Assembly (NCBI RefSeq): GCF_029893325.1
Contig: NZ_JARXWL010000014.1
Coordinates: forward strand, 1 to 64,000
DNA: 64,000 nucleotides
Source: Enterococcus sp. PF1-24
GTDB taxonomy: Bacteria; Bacillota; Bacilli; Lactobacillales; Enterococcaceae
Direction: 5' to 3'
Part shown: piece after piece, positions 28,527 through 36,566 of the stretch
How the letters are laid out: every line of letters starts with the position of its first letter
How positions within the stretch are numbered: the first letter of the stretch is position 1
Notes under the pieces: generated by a model
The model's input: only the letters and a program-made list of their open reading frames with translations
What the model was told of the DNA's origin: nothing
Databases searched by the model: none
Translations under genes and position numbers: made by a program

Positions 28527-28580
28527 AGCTCTTTCGTATTAATGTATTAAATTTTCTTTTAAAATTTAGTTCTATTTTCT
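28527..28580 (-). repeat. Leader repeat upstream of mutS2, copy a (hairpin)
   Basis: On the minus strand, AACTAAATTTTAAAAGAAAATTT forms a small hairpin (read as AAATTTT against AAAATTT), followed by AATACATTAATACGAAAGAGCT just before the mutS2 start. A similar sequence occurs just before the methyltransferase gene at 36404, and the end part is repeated at 28629-28658. Confidence 0.5.
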
Positions 28581-28628
28581 TTACGCATACCATCTCACTA
28601 GCTTGATATACGGTAAGTGGGACTGGCA

Positions 28629-28658
28629 AGCTCTTTCGTGTCAATGTATTAATTCTCT
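28629..28658 (-). repeat. Leader repeat upstream of mutS2, copy b (partial)
   Basis: The minus strand reads AATTAATACATTGACACGAAAGAGCT, matching copy a at nearly every position of its last 22 bases. The hairpin half is reduced to AGAGAG. The two copies lie about 100 bases apart. Confidence 0.5.
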
Positions 28659-28703
28659 CTACGCCTATCATTCAGCTAATAAATTCTGGCATAGCTGTAG
28701 TTA

Positions 28704-28750
28704 AGGCATGGTACAAAAATCAAACTGACTTTTGCACCATGCCCTTTTTT
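28704..28750 (+). terminator. Orphan terminator-like hairpin between cvpA and mutS2
   Basis: GGCATGGT with flanking pairs closes a long stem with ACCATGCC, and seven T residues follow on the plus strand. The genes on both sides are on the minus strand, and in that direction no T run follows. It may end an unrecognised plus-strand transcript or simply be a stem-loop after cvpA. Confidence 0.55.
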
Positions 28751-29295
28751 TATCCGATAATATCTGTTACCCACAATTGCAGAATTTGTTTTGAAAAAAT
28801 TGGTGTATGTTCTACGATTGTGCGGGCTAAGCCTGATTCAAACTGGCTTTGAATCATTGGTATGGGAATATAAGAAGCAATGGTTAAAATGAAAAAGATT
28901 CCTAAATAAACAACCACCGCGCATAAAATCCCACCAAGTAAACCGTCTAGTTTCTTAGCAACTGATACAAATAACAATTCCCTGAAAAAAATCGCAATAA
29001 AGCGGGTTGCTAGCCAACCAATCCCTAAAATCAATAGAAAGGCAACGCCAGCATAAAAAGCTCCTGCTAAATCCAACGCCTGCTCTTGCGAAAAAAAGAC
29101 CATTTGGGAATCTTGGGTCGCTGAAGGATAAGGAATCAATAATTCCAGTTTTTCTCCTAATTCTCGATAATTCATACGGGCCACGATATAAGATATGAAA
29201 TACCCCAGCGTGTAAGTTGCTTGTAAAACCAAACCACGACGGGCACCTGAATAAAAGGCAATGGCTAATAAAATTAAAATCCCAACTGTTAACAT
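28750..29295 (-). CDS. cvpA: CvpA family membrane protein
   Basis: A 181-residue inner membrane protein with four hydrophobic segments and the family segment LDGLLGGILCAVVVYLGIF (19 residues) near residue 110. It belongs to the CvpA (colicin V production) family, whose role in Gram-positives is unclear. It lies between zapA and mutS2, the usual Bacilli order zapA-cvpA-mutS2. GAGGA precedes the ATG. Confidence 0.9.
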   Translation of the reverse strand: MLTVGILILLAIAFYSGARRGLVLQATYTLGYFISYIVARMNYRELGEKLELLIPYPSATQDSQMVFFSQEQALDLAGAFYAGVAFLLILGIGWLATRFIAIFFRELLFVSVAKKLDGLLGGILCAVVVYLGIFFILTIASYIPIPMIQSQFESGLARTIVEHTPIFSKQILQLWVTDIIG

Positions 29296-29363
29296 GGACC
29301 TGTCCTCTCATTTATAAAACTGCCTACTAACCTTCACTCCATTAGTAGCTACAGCTAAATTAC

Positions 29364-29804
29364 TTAGTTTTGTGATGTTTTCTCTTGAATTTGTTTTTTG
29401 CGGTTTTCATTTAAAACTTGTTGCGCAACCACATGGTCAGTAATTTCGATATCTTCTTGACCGTTTTGTTTTAAGACTTCTTTCGCTTCATTTTCAATCG
29501 CTTCCATGCGTTTCACACGGTTTTCCAACTCAGCTAAACGAATTGCGTCTTGTTTCAACTTATTATTTTCTTTTTCTAATTTTAAAATTTGGGTTTGTTT
29601 ATTTAATTGTTCAGAAACCGCATTAATCGCTAATAAAATAGCTGATTGCTCGCTAGTAATTTGTGGTGACATATGACGGATTTCATTCAATTGTTCATTA
29701 ACTAAGCCAGTCACTAAATCCATATGATTTTTGCTTTGGCTGCCAATAATTGTATAAGCTTTATTATCAATGATCGCTTTATAACGATTTTTATTTCCTG
29801 ACAT
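29364..29804 (-). CDS. zapA: Cell division protein ZapA
   Basis: ZapA binds and bundles FtsZ at the division site. The N-terminal domain (about 1-60) has YKAIIDNKAYTIIG, and a coiled coil runs from about 70 to 115. At 146 residues it is longer than the usual 85-110 because of a Gln/Lys-rich tail after 115. The position next to cvpA-mutS2 and divergent from rnhC matches other Firmicutes. Confidence 0.9.
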   Translation of the reverse strand: MSGNKNRYKAIIDNKAYTIIGSQSKNHMDLVTGLVNEQLNEIRHMSPQITSEQSAILLAINAVSEQLNKQTQILKLEKENNKLKQDAIRLAELENRVKRMEAIENEAKEVLKQNGQEDIEITDHVVAQQVLNENRKKQIQEKTSQN

Positions 29805-30016
29805 GCTTTTTCATTTCCTTCCTAACTCATTCAGTTGTCGTATGAACTGCCTGACTATATAAACTTCAACCGAAGTATTTTCACAATTATACAAAAGTAT
29901 CATTTACCATTTTATCACGAGAACCTTTAGGATAACACTAATTTCTGCTAAATTTCTCTTAAAAAACATTGAAATTTAATTTTTAGCTACTATTTTCTAA
30001 GCATTTTAAGGAAATA

Positions 30017-30025
30017 TGCTATACT
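30017..30025 (+). promoter_or_regulatory. Extended -10 promoter of rnhC
   Basis: TGCTATACT is an extended -10 box about 35 bases before the rnhC start. No good -35 is seen at normal spacing. Confidence 0.55.
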
Positions 30026-30059
30026 GAAACTAATATTTTTATAAAATAGGGAGATTTTG

Positions 30060-30983
30060 ATGACAAATATTGTTTTAAAACCTAATCAAAAGACTTATCA
30101 AGAAATTTTAAACTACTATCAAAAATTTCGTTTAAATAAATCGGTACCTTACACCGCCTTAGTGGCTAAAAAAAATAATGTTAATATTGCCATTTACACT
30201 TCTGGCAAAGTAATGTTTCAAGGCAATCAAGCTGAAACAGAAGCTGAAAAATGGCAAGCTGCTACAAGTTCAGCTGCAAAGTCCACTAAACAAAGTGCAG
30301 CCTTGCCGGCAAATTTTGCCAATCTATCGGTGGTTGGCAGTGATGAAGTTGGCAATGGCAGTTATTTCGGCCCTTTAATTGTTTGTGCCGCTTATGCCCC
30401 ACGGGAAAAACTAGCAACTTTAAAAAAATTAGGCGTTAGAGACTCTAAAGAATTAACTGATAAACAAATCAAGGAAATCGCTGTTGTTTTAGAAAAAGAA
30501 ATTTCTTATAAACTTTTAACAGTAACACCAGCGAAATACAACCAAATTCAGCCTAAATATAATGCTGTGCATATGAAAGCTGTTTTGCATAACCAAGCGA
30601 TTTTTCTACTATTGCAAGCAATTCAGCCTGAAAAACCGGAAGCAATCTTGATTGACCAATTTACCCCTGAAAAAAATTATCGTAAATATATCGCTCAGGA
30701 AAAAAATCAAGTGCCGGGGAAAATTTATTTTGCTACTAAAGGGGAGCAATATCATTTAGCCGTTGCGGCGGCTTCGATTTTATGCCGAGCAGCCTTTTTA
30801 AATGAATTAGCAAAGGCCTCAAAAGAACTAGGCTTTACTGTTCCTTCCGGCGCTGGCGCTACCGCTGACCAAGTTGCCGCTAAAGTTTTAAAAATCGGTG
30901 GTCAAGAATTATTACAACAACACGTTAAATTGCATTTTGCCAATACAGAAAAAGCCCGGAAAATTTTAGCAAATCAAAAATAA
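30060..30983 (+). CDS. rnhC: Ribonuclease HIII
   Basis: This enzyme cuts RNA in RNA-DNA hybrids. The 307-residue protein has the N-terminal TBP-like domain of RNase HIII (about 1-90) and the type 2 RNase H domain with GSDEVGNGSYFGP (catalytic Asp-Glu), RDSKELTD (Asp) and ILIDQF (Asp), then AVAAASILCRA. The start is ATG 30060, after GGGAG; a TTG directly before it is in frame but less likely. Divergent from zapA and closed by a strong terminator. Confidence 0.95.
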   Translation: MTNIVLKPNQKTYQEILNYYQKFRLNKSVPYTALVAKKNNVNIAIYTSGKVMFQGNQAETEAEKWQAATSSAAKSTKQSAALPANFANLSVVGSDEVGNGSYFGPLIVCAAYAPREKLATLKKLGVRDSKELTDKQIKEIAVVLEKEISYKLLTVTPAKYNQIQPKYNAVHMKAVLHNQAIFLLLQAIQPEKPEAILIDQFTPEKNYRKYIAQEKNQVPGKIYFATKGEQYHLAVAAASILCRAAFLNELAKASKELGFTVPSGAGATADQVAAKVLKIGGQELLQQHVKLHFANTEKARKILANQK

Positions 30984-31027
30984 AAAACTAGTGTCCCCAG
31001 AAAGTTGTCTGGGGACACTAGTTTTTT
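30984..31027. terminator. Strong terminator between rnhC and the TfoX-like gene
   Basis: AAAACTAGTGTCCCCAG pairs perfectly with its complement around an 8-base loop, with A and T runs on the two sides, so it should work for both convergent genes. Confidence 0.92.
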
Positions 31028-31035
31028 GCGTATTT

Positions 31036-31296
31036 TTAAGCTTGCAATGAGTTATAAAAATTTTTTAATTTTAGCTTGGTTGCTTCTGATAAATTTTTAT
31101 CAGGAATTCCTTCGATTGCCCCTTGAATGCCGTATAACATATGCAAACAGGCTTCATCATCAACTAAGCTGCGAATTTTAATAAAAGTTGCTTCCGCCCC
31201 AGTTGCTCGTAAGTCTTCAGACGTTTCAATGCCAACTTTTATTAAATTGCCTTCTAAAACTTTCCCAACATTTGGTAAATCAATCAATTTCCCCAT
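31036..31296 (-). CDS. Stand-alone TfoX C-terminal domain protein
   Basis: An 86-residue protein resembling only the C-terminal helical domain of TfoX/Sxy: LPNVGKVLEGNLIKVGIET, then LRATGAEATFIKIRSL, then CLHMLYGIQGAIEGIP. The domain has a helix-hairpin-helix look. The N-terminal TfoX part is absent, a form common in Firmicutes, so a competence role should not be assumed. It is followed on the minus strand by the strong terminator and preceded by the VOC-protein gene 35 bases upstream. Confidence 0.8.
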   Translation of the reverse strand: MGKLIDLPNVGKVLEGNLIKVGIETSEDLRATGAEATFIKIRSLVDDEACLHMLYGIQGAIEGIPDKNLSEATKLKLKNFYNSLQA

Positions 31297-31330
31297 AAAA
31301 CAACCCTTTCTTCACAAAGTAAAAATTATT

Positions 31331-32146
31331 TTAATCTTTTATTCTTTTAATAAACCACCATTCAATGCCAACTGTATCATAGACTGTTAAAATCTGTTGC
31401 TTCCCATCAACGAAATAGGCTTGTTGCAATTCATCTAAATGTTGTTGTAGTAAATCAAAATTTTCTTCCTCAATACTTAATTTCAAGAAATCTAAACCGT
31501 GAACTTTATCAGTAGTTGCAGTAATGACACAACTTAAAGCTTCTGCTAAACAAAGAGAAAATGGTTTTTGCGTGGCTGCCACGATTTGTTGCCTTTTATC
31601 AATCACGCTCATCCCTAAAACATCTTTCAAAAAAGTCAGCTGTTCAGCATGATCAGCTACATTTAAGCAAGCACTGCCAAAGTGAACGCCATCAGAGAAA
31701 AAGTTAGCAACTTCAGTTGCAACAGCTTTTTCTGGATTGGTTGTTTCTTGCTTGGCTTCTTTTTTATAATAAACTTCAATTTCATTGGTTTCTGGATCTT
31801 CTAATAAAAAACCTAGACATTCATCATTATCGACAACTTTTTTTAATGGGTAATTTTGTGCTTTAATCCGCAAAAAAATAGCTTGCATTTCTTCTTCAGT
31901 TGGTACGACAATTGAAAAACGGGCCATTTTGCGGGTTTCGCCTTCATGGGCTTTTGCCCGGGGACTTTCTTCTAGCCACAGCATTTCACTATTTTTTTCC
32001 CCAGTGCCAAAAATTGCTAATTCATTTTCTTCTCGTTTTAAATGAAAGCCCAACATTTGATAAAATTGAATCATTTTATCACGGTCTTTAACACGAATTG
32101 CCATTAACTCTAATTGAGCAGTCGGATCCAATCGAAAAGTCCTCAT
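31331..32146 (-). CDS. CppA-like VOC superfamily protein
   Basis: A 271-residue protein with two vicinal-oxygen-chelate-like halves. The first half (about 10-130) reads LMAIRVKDRDKMIQFYQMLGFHLKRE, cut here as two glyoxalase-like segments, then LWLEESPRAK and ETNEIEVYYK; the second begins near 150. The LEESP segment and overall size fit the CppA family of streptococci and enterococci, once described as a C3-degrading protease; that activity cannot be read from the sequence. GAGGGG precedes the ATG. The metal ligands of true glyoxalases are not all present. Confidence 0.7.
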   Translation of the reverse strand: MRTFRLDPTAQLELMAIRVKDRDKMIQFYQMLGFHLKREENELAIFGTGEKNSEMLWLEESPRAKAHEGETRKMARFSIVVPTEEEMQAIFLRIKAQNYPLKKVVDNDECLGFLLEDPETNEIEVYYKKEAKQETTNPEKAVATEVANFFSDGVHFGSACLNVADHAEQLTFLKDVLGMSVIDKRQQIVAATQKPFSLCLAEALSCVITATTDKVHGLDFLKLSIEEENFDLLQQHLDELQQAYFVDGKQQILTVYDTVGIEWWFIKRIKD

Positions 32147-32296
32147 TATTTTCTACCCCTCTTCCTCAAGTTAATTTTACCCTAAGCACCTAAACTTCGA
32201 CAAGTAATAACCCTTTGAATCGTTAAAATTTTTCAAAAAAACTAAATATTTAAGAATTTTTATGAAAAAATCTAAAAAAAGTTAACTCTGTTGCTT

Positions 32297-33259
32297 CTAA
32301 TTTACTTGATTTTGCGTCTGGCTATCTATGAAAGCTTGCACATTACTTACAGCAATCGCCATCAAACGTTGCCGAGCTTCAGTTGGCGCCCATGCAATAT
32401 GAGGAGTGATATAACAATTTTTAGCCGTCAACAACGGGTTGTCAGCGGCAATCGGTTCTACCGAAACCACATCTAAACCAGCTGCCCGCAATTTACCACT
32501 GTTTAAAGCTTCCGCTAAAGCCGCTTCCTCCACTAAACCACCACGAGCGGTATTCAGTAAAATCGCGCTTTTTTTCATTGCTTGTAAAGCCGTTTGATTA
32601 ATCATCTGTGTTGTTTCAGGGGTCTGTGGCACATGCAAACTGATAATATCGGCTTGTTGATATAATTCAGCTAAACTCACTTGCGTTAACCACTCTTCCG
32701 AAAAAGTTTTTGGTTGATGATTATAAAAAATAACTTTCATGCCAAAAGCATGAGCGATTTTAGCTGTTGCTTGCGCAATCTGACCAAAGCCAACCATCCC
32801 AAAAACCTTACCATTTAATTCCATTAAAGGATGCTTTGTAAAAGAAAAATCAATACAATTTTGCCACTCACCTGCTTGCACCGCTTGCTGATGCAAGCCC
32901 ACTTGGCTGCAAATTTCTAACAATAAAGCAAAGGTCGCTTGAGCAACCGACTCGGTACTGTAAGCCGGCACGTTAGTAACCACAATCTTGCGCTCGCTAC
33001 AAGCAGCTAAATCCACCACGTTATAACCGGTAGCTAAAACCCCGACATATTGCAAATTCGGACAAGCCGCCACCACTTCAGCATCAATCGGTGTTTTGTT
33101 TGTTAAAATGATTTCCGCATCGCCAATTCGTGAGATAATCTCGTCTTTATCAGTGTATGAAGTCCGATCATAGACTGTTAACTCAGCTAAATCACTAAAA
33201 CCTTCCCAAGATAAATCACCGGGATTTAAAACATAACCATCTAAAACAACAATTTTCAT
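32297..33259 (-). CDS. D-2-hydroxyacid dehydrogenase, NAD-dependent
   Basis: A 320-residue cytoplasmic oxidoreductase of the D-isomer 2-hydroxyacid dehydrogenase family. The NAD-binding motif is GMVGFGQIAQATAKIA near 150; catalytic residues lie in NTARGGLVEE (Arg), the following Glu-containing strand and TPHIAWAP (His). The substrate is not evident: glycerate/hydroxypyruvate and similar 2-ketoacids are all possible. GGGAG precedes the ATG, and it starts 26 bases after the MazG-like gene, so they probably form a two-gene unit. Confidence 0.88.
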   Translation of the reverse strand: MKIVVLDGYVLNPGDLSWEGFSDLAELTVYDRTSYTDKDEIISRIGDAEIILTNKTPIDAEVVAACPNLQYVGVLATGYNVVDLAACSERKIVVTNVPAYSTESVAQATFALLLEICSQVGLHQQAVQAGEWQNCIDFSFTKHPLMELNGKVFGMVGFGQIAQATAKIAHAFGMKVIFYNHQPKTFSEEWLTQVSLAELYQQADIISLHVPQTPETTQMINQTALQAMKKSAILLNTARGGLVEEAALAEALNSGKLRAAGLDVVSVEPIAADNPLLTAKNCYITPHIAWAPTEARQRLMAIAVSNVQAFIDSQTQNQVN

Positions 33260-33284
33260 TTTTTATAACTCCCTTTTTTACAAA

Positions 33285-33581
33285 TTATTTTGCTGGTGCT
33301 GGATATTTAATGGCATTTTTGACTAATTTCTCAGCAATAATTTCATCAATATCAAAATTTAAATTATCAGCTAGCATATAAGAATAGATCAAAACATCTG
33401 CCAATTCTTCTTTTAAACGTTCAGTATTTTTTATAGCTTCTTCTGCCGAAACCCATTGAAATAATTCTAATAGCTCGCTGGCCTCTAAAGTTAGCGAAAT
33501 CGCCAAATCTTTTTCATTATGAAAGGGACGCCAATTGCGTTCATCGCGAAATTGATTAATTTTTGTCATAGAATCCATCAT
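33285..33581 (-). CDS. MazG-like nucleotide pyrophosphohydrolase
   Basis: A 98-residue all-alpha NTP pyrophosphatase of the MazG/iMazG group (like RS21-C6). The metal-binding pattern is EASELLELFQW followed by EELADVLIYSYMLAD, that is ExxE and ExxD. It probably hydrolyses abnormal or excess (d)NTPs. Two adjacent ATG codons follow GAGGAG; I use the first (33581). A GTG two codons earlier is too close to the ribosome binding site. Confidence 0.85.
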   Translation of the reverse strand: MMDSMTKINQFRDERNWRPFHNEKDLAISLTLEASELLELFQWVSAEEAIKNTERLKEELADVLIYSYMLADNLNFDIDEIIAEKLVKNAIKYPAPAK

Positions 33582-33711
33582 AAGCACTCCTCATTCGTCT
33601 TATCGTATTCATTTTTTATTTTACTGAATCTCCTCAATTATTATATGCTTTTCCTAACTTAACAACAAGTTAAAACCAAAGCATTCTCTGCTACTATCTT
33701 AAAAATTATTT

Positions 33712-33720
33712 TGCTATAAT
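33712..33720 (+). promoter_or_regulatory. Extended -10 promoter of the 33.8-kb secreted protein
   Basis: TTGCTATAAT holds a consensus extended -10 (TATAAT at 33715-33720), 45 bases before the start codon. Confidence 0.55.
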
Positions 33721-33765
33721 TAACTTGTTAAGAGCTTTATATTTTTTATTTAGGAGGAAAAAGTG

Positions 33766-34677
33766 ATGAAAAAATTTTTACTACTACCGATTGCGGCGTT
33801 AAGCTTACTAGCTTTTACCGAAAAAGCGGATGCTGCCGAAATGTACCGCTTATACAACCGTAACAATAGTGAACACTTCTATACTGCTGATCGCTATGAA
33901 AGAAAACATTTGGTGGAACTTGGTTGGGAATATGAAGGAATCGGTTGGGTAGCCCCTGAAACTGGCGATCCAGTTTATCGCCTTTACAATCCAAATTCTG
34001 GCGATCATCATTATACTTTAAATCAAGCTGAAAAAGATAATTTAGTCAAAGTTGGCTGGCACTATGAAAATATCGGTTGGTACTCTAGTCCTGAAAAGCA
34101 AGTACCAATTTATCGCGCCTACAATCCTAACGCCACAACTGGTAGCCATAACTACACTAAAAACAAAAACGAACAAAATAATTTAGTGAAAAATGGTTGG
34201 CGAGATGAGCAAGTTGGTTGGTATGGCATTTCTGAAACCATTATTGAACCGAATGAACAAGAAAAAGTGGATGCTGCAAAATTTGATCAATTATCTGAAA
34301 AACTACAAGTTTTATTAATAGCAACAACGGTTGATGAGCGTGCAGAAACCCCAGGGTTATTAGGTTATGTCCTTGGCTACAACTTTAATCAAGGAAAACT
34401 ATACCTGCAGGTTCATTCAGGCGCTGGTTCGGGTCATCCTATTTTTAAAATGACTACTCAATCCATGAATATTATGGCAAATGGTGGTGTGGCCTGGATG
34501 GGTGCAGCATACGGCTATGAAACGGTAGCTATTCCTGAAGTTGCAACACCAAAATATAGCCTTTATCGTCAATATTTAAATAGCAAAAAAGATTATGATT
34601 CTGCTTTGGAGCAGGTTAAAATCAATGAAAACCTGACTGCAGCTAATTTTAATAACTTTGTTGCCCAAGCAAAATAA
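33766..34677 (+). CDS. Secreted protein with three Tyr/Trp-rich repeats and an unknown C-terminal domain
   Basis: A 303-residue member of the same family as the protein at 22796: signal peptide ending near TEKADA (about 24), three repeats (YRLYNRNNSEHFYT, YRLYNPNSGDHHYT, YRAYNPNATTGSHNYT, each ending in GW...WY) to about residue 160, then a C-terminal domain of about 140 residues. The latter contains DERAETPGLLGYVLGYN and differs from the C-terminal part of the 22796 protein. ATG 33766 follows AGGAGG at 8 bases. A single-gene unit with its own promoter and terminator. Surface attachment through the repeats is inferred. Confidence 0.8.
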   Translation: MKKFLLLPIAALSLLAFTEKADAAEMYRLYNRNNSEHFYTADRYERKHLVELGWEYEGIGWVAPETGDPVYRLYNPNSGDHHYTLNQAEKDNLVKVGWHYENIGWYSSPEKQVPIYRAYNPNATTGSHNYTKNKNEQNNLVKNGWRDEQVGWYGISETIIEPNEQEKVDAAKFDQLSEKLQVLLIATTVDERAETPGLLGYVLGYNFNQGKLYLQVHSGAGSGHPIFKMTTQSMNIMANGGVAWMGAAYGYETVAIPEVATPKYSLYRQYLNSKKDYDSALEQVKINENLTAANFNNFVAQAK

Positions 34678-34691
34678 AATAACCGTCGATT

Positions 34692-34726
34692 AAGAGGCAG
34701 GAGATTTTTAGTCTCTGCCTCTTTTT
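34692..34726 (+). terminator. Terminator after the 33.8-kb secreted protein
   Basis: GAGGCAGGAGA and TCTCTGCCTC pair around a T-rich loop and are followed by TTTTT. Confidence 0.85.
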
Positions 34727-34758
34727 CTACTATTTTATAAAAAAAGGAGTACGCCTTT

Positions 34759-35685
34759 ATGAATTTACGAGAAAAAGCGCGCCAACTGCCTGCTTTACCA
34801 GGCATTTATTTAATGAAAGATTCTCGCGGACAAATCTTATATATCGGCAAAGCCAAAGCTTTAAATCAACGAGTCATCAGTTATTTTTTACCAGGCACCC
34901 CTCAATCTCGTAAAAATCAACAACTGATTTTTCATATTGCCGATTTTGATTATCAATTAGTAGATACTGAGTTAGAAGCTTTATTGTTGGAGCAAAAATT
35001 AATCGCTAGCTATCATCCGCCTTATAATCGCTTAATGAATTACAGCGAAAATTATGGCTACCTAGCTTTTCAAGACCATTTCAAACTTAGTCATCGACCT
35101 AGCGCTACCGCAGTGGGTCCTTTTGCACAATATAAAAAATTGCCAGAAGTCATCCAAGTTTTGACGATTTTATACCATTTACCTGATAAAGCCTGGTCGT
35201 CGCCTGCTGCTTTAGCCCTGCAAGAAAAGCGGCAAGCTCCCTTAGCTCAATTATCCGAAAGTCAGCTGCAAACAGAAATAAGCGCCATTTTGCAAGGTGG
35301 CGCTCAAGCTTTAACGCGCCTGCAACTACAACAAGCTTTTGCCATTCAAGAACAGGCTTTTGAATGGGCCCAACGCTTAGAGGAAGATAAAAAAATATTG
35401 TTAACTTTTCAAAAAAATGCCTTAACATTGCGAAAAATTTTACAACCTCTTCCACAAATTATTTGGGATTATATTACACCACAAGAAATTAAAGTTTTTC
35501 AAACTTTTCAAGGAAAAATTATCAATCAGCAAAAAGTTGTCTTGCAAGACGCGGTTGATTTGAAGGCTGTAACAACTGCTTTAGAAAAAACGCCCTTACC
35601 ACCTGTCGAAAAGTTTATTCCTTTAAATGAATTGGATAGTCGTCTGATTGTCGCTCGCTACTTTCAGCGAGCTTTTCCAAAATGA
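34759..35685 (+). CDS. Stand-alone GIY-YIG nuclease related to the UvrC N-terminus (Cho-like)
   Basis: A 308-residue protein whose first 100 residues match the 3' incision domain of UvrC: GIY at 15-17, YIG at 28-30, the catalytic Arg in LNQRV (R38), TELEALLLEQKLI with the metal-binding Glu, and PPYN. The rest has no UvrC RNase H-like or helix-hairpin-helix region, so it resembles E. coli Cho or the GIY-YIG proteins of polymerase epsilon-type fusions rather than UvrC. A repair or defence role is possible. AAGGAG precedes the ATG. Confidence 0.8.
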   Translation: MNLREKARQLPALPGIYLMKDSRGQILYIGKAKALNQRVISYFLPGTPQSRKNQQLIFHIADFDYQLVDTELEALLLEQKLIASYHPPYNRLMNYSENYGYLAFQDHFKLSHRPSATAVGPFAQYKKLPEVIQVLTILYHLPDKAWSSPAALALQEKRQAPLAQLSESQLQTEISAILQGGAQALTRLQLQQAFAIQEQAFEWAQRLEEDKKILLTFQKNALTLRKILQPLPQIIWDYITPQEIKVFQTFQGKIINQQKVVLQDAVDLKAVTTALEKTPLPPVEKFIPLNELDSRLIVARYFQRAFPK

Positions 35686-35722
35686 AAAATCGTCTGAAAA
35701 AAATTCCAGACGATTTTTTATT
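35685..35722. terminator. Bidirectional terminator
   Basis: AAAATCGTCTG pairs with CAGACGATTTT around a 10-base A/T-rich loop, between the convergent GIY-YIG and methyltransferase genes. Confidence 0.85.
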
Positions 35723-36404
35723 ATAAGATAATTTCATCAGCTTCTTTAGTCATTAAAATCACGCCATCGCCTAAAGGTAGCAGCGTTGATGTTAAATCTG
35801 GATGGGCCATCACCACTTGTAAAAATTCGTTTAACTTACGATGAATCGCCCGCTGACTGCGAGGGATTTCTGCAATCGGCTCTAAAATCGTGCCGGCTTG
35901 GAAAACATCATCCACCATTAAAACTCCACCATTACGCAATAAGCGTAAACATTCAGGTAAAAACTCAATATATTTCGATTTCGCACTATCCATAAAGATA
36001 AAATCATAAGGGCCTGTTAATTTAGGCAAAATATCAGCCGCCTGTCCTTCTAATAAGTTGATTTTTTCTTCGTTTCCTAAACGTTGATAAGTGGCTTTGG
36101 CTTTACGAATCATCACATCAAAACGGTCAATCGTCGTCACATGTCCCCCATCAACCAAATATTCCGCCATCAAACTTGAAGAAAAACCTACAGCTGTACC
36201 AATCTCTAAAATTTCTTTTGGCTTCAGTTGACCTAAGAAAAATTGTAAAAAGACTACCGTTTCATGAGGGATAATCGGCACTTCCGCTTGGCGAGATTCC
36301 GATTCCACTGCACCTAATTCTCCTGGCAATTGTTTTTGTTGCTCCCGCATAAATTCAACCAATTCTTTTTTAACAACTGGTCGATGCATCATTTCATTTC
36401 GCAT
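35721..36404 (-). CDS. trmR: SAM-dependent O-methyltransferase (TrmR/YrrM-like)
   Basis: A 227-residue class I methyltransferase of the catechol O-methyltransferase-like group. Motif I is EIGTAVGFSSSLMAEYL, followed by TTIDRFD, FIFMDSAKSKY with metal-binding Asp, and VDDVFQAG. The closest well-studied relative I can suggest is B. subtilis TrmR (YrrM), which methylates 5-hydroxyuridine in tRNA; assignment is by family resemblance. TAGGGG lies upstream of the ATG, directly after a hairpin repeat like that before mutS2. Confidence 0.75.
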   Translation of the reverse strand: MRNEMMHRPVVKKELVEFMREQQKQLPGELGAVESESRQAEVPIIPHETVVFLQFFLGQLKPKEILEIGTAVGFSSSLMAEYLVDGGHVTTIDRFDVMIRKAKATYQRLGNEEKINLLEGQAADILPKLTGPYDFIFMDSAKSKYIEFLPECLRLLRNGGVLMVDDVFQAGTILEPIAEIPRSQRAIHRKLNEFLQVVMAHPDLTSTLLPLGDGVILMTKEADEIIL

Positions 36405-36423
36405 ATTTGATTGAGTCCCCTAG

Positions 36424-36469
36424 TTCATATTAATGTACTAATTTTCCTTTGAAAAATTAGTTTTATTCT
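36424..36469 (-). repeat. Leader repeat upstream of the methyltransferase gene, copy c (hairpin)
   Basis: On the minus strand, CTAATTTTTC and GGAAAATTAG form a hairpin followed by TACATTAATATGAA. The same arrangement, with changes on both arms, stands before mutS2 (28527-28580). Confidence 0.5.
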
Positions 36470-36510
36470 ACGATTTAAATCCTCAATGATTATAACACAG
36501 AGTCGCTAAC

Positions 36511-36559
36511 AAAAAAAACAAGCAACAGGCAGAAAATTACAACGCCATTTGCTTGTTTT
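36511..36559 (-). terminator. Terminator of the lplA-MBL unit
   Basis: AAACAAGCAA pairs with TTGCTTGTTT around a partly paired loop, and the minus strand continues into a long T run. Confidence 0.75.
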
Positions 36560-36566
36560 CAGGAAA

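Noticed and set aside
28955-29311. Alternative minus-strand frame over cvpA
   Set aside because: cvpA has the family sequence and membrane pattern; the other frame is Cys/Arg-rich and matches nothing.
31036-31296. Competence regulator TfoX/Sxy
   Set aside because: Only the C-terminal domain is present, so regulation of competence is not supported.
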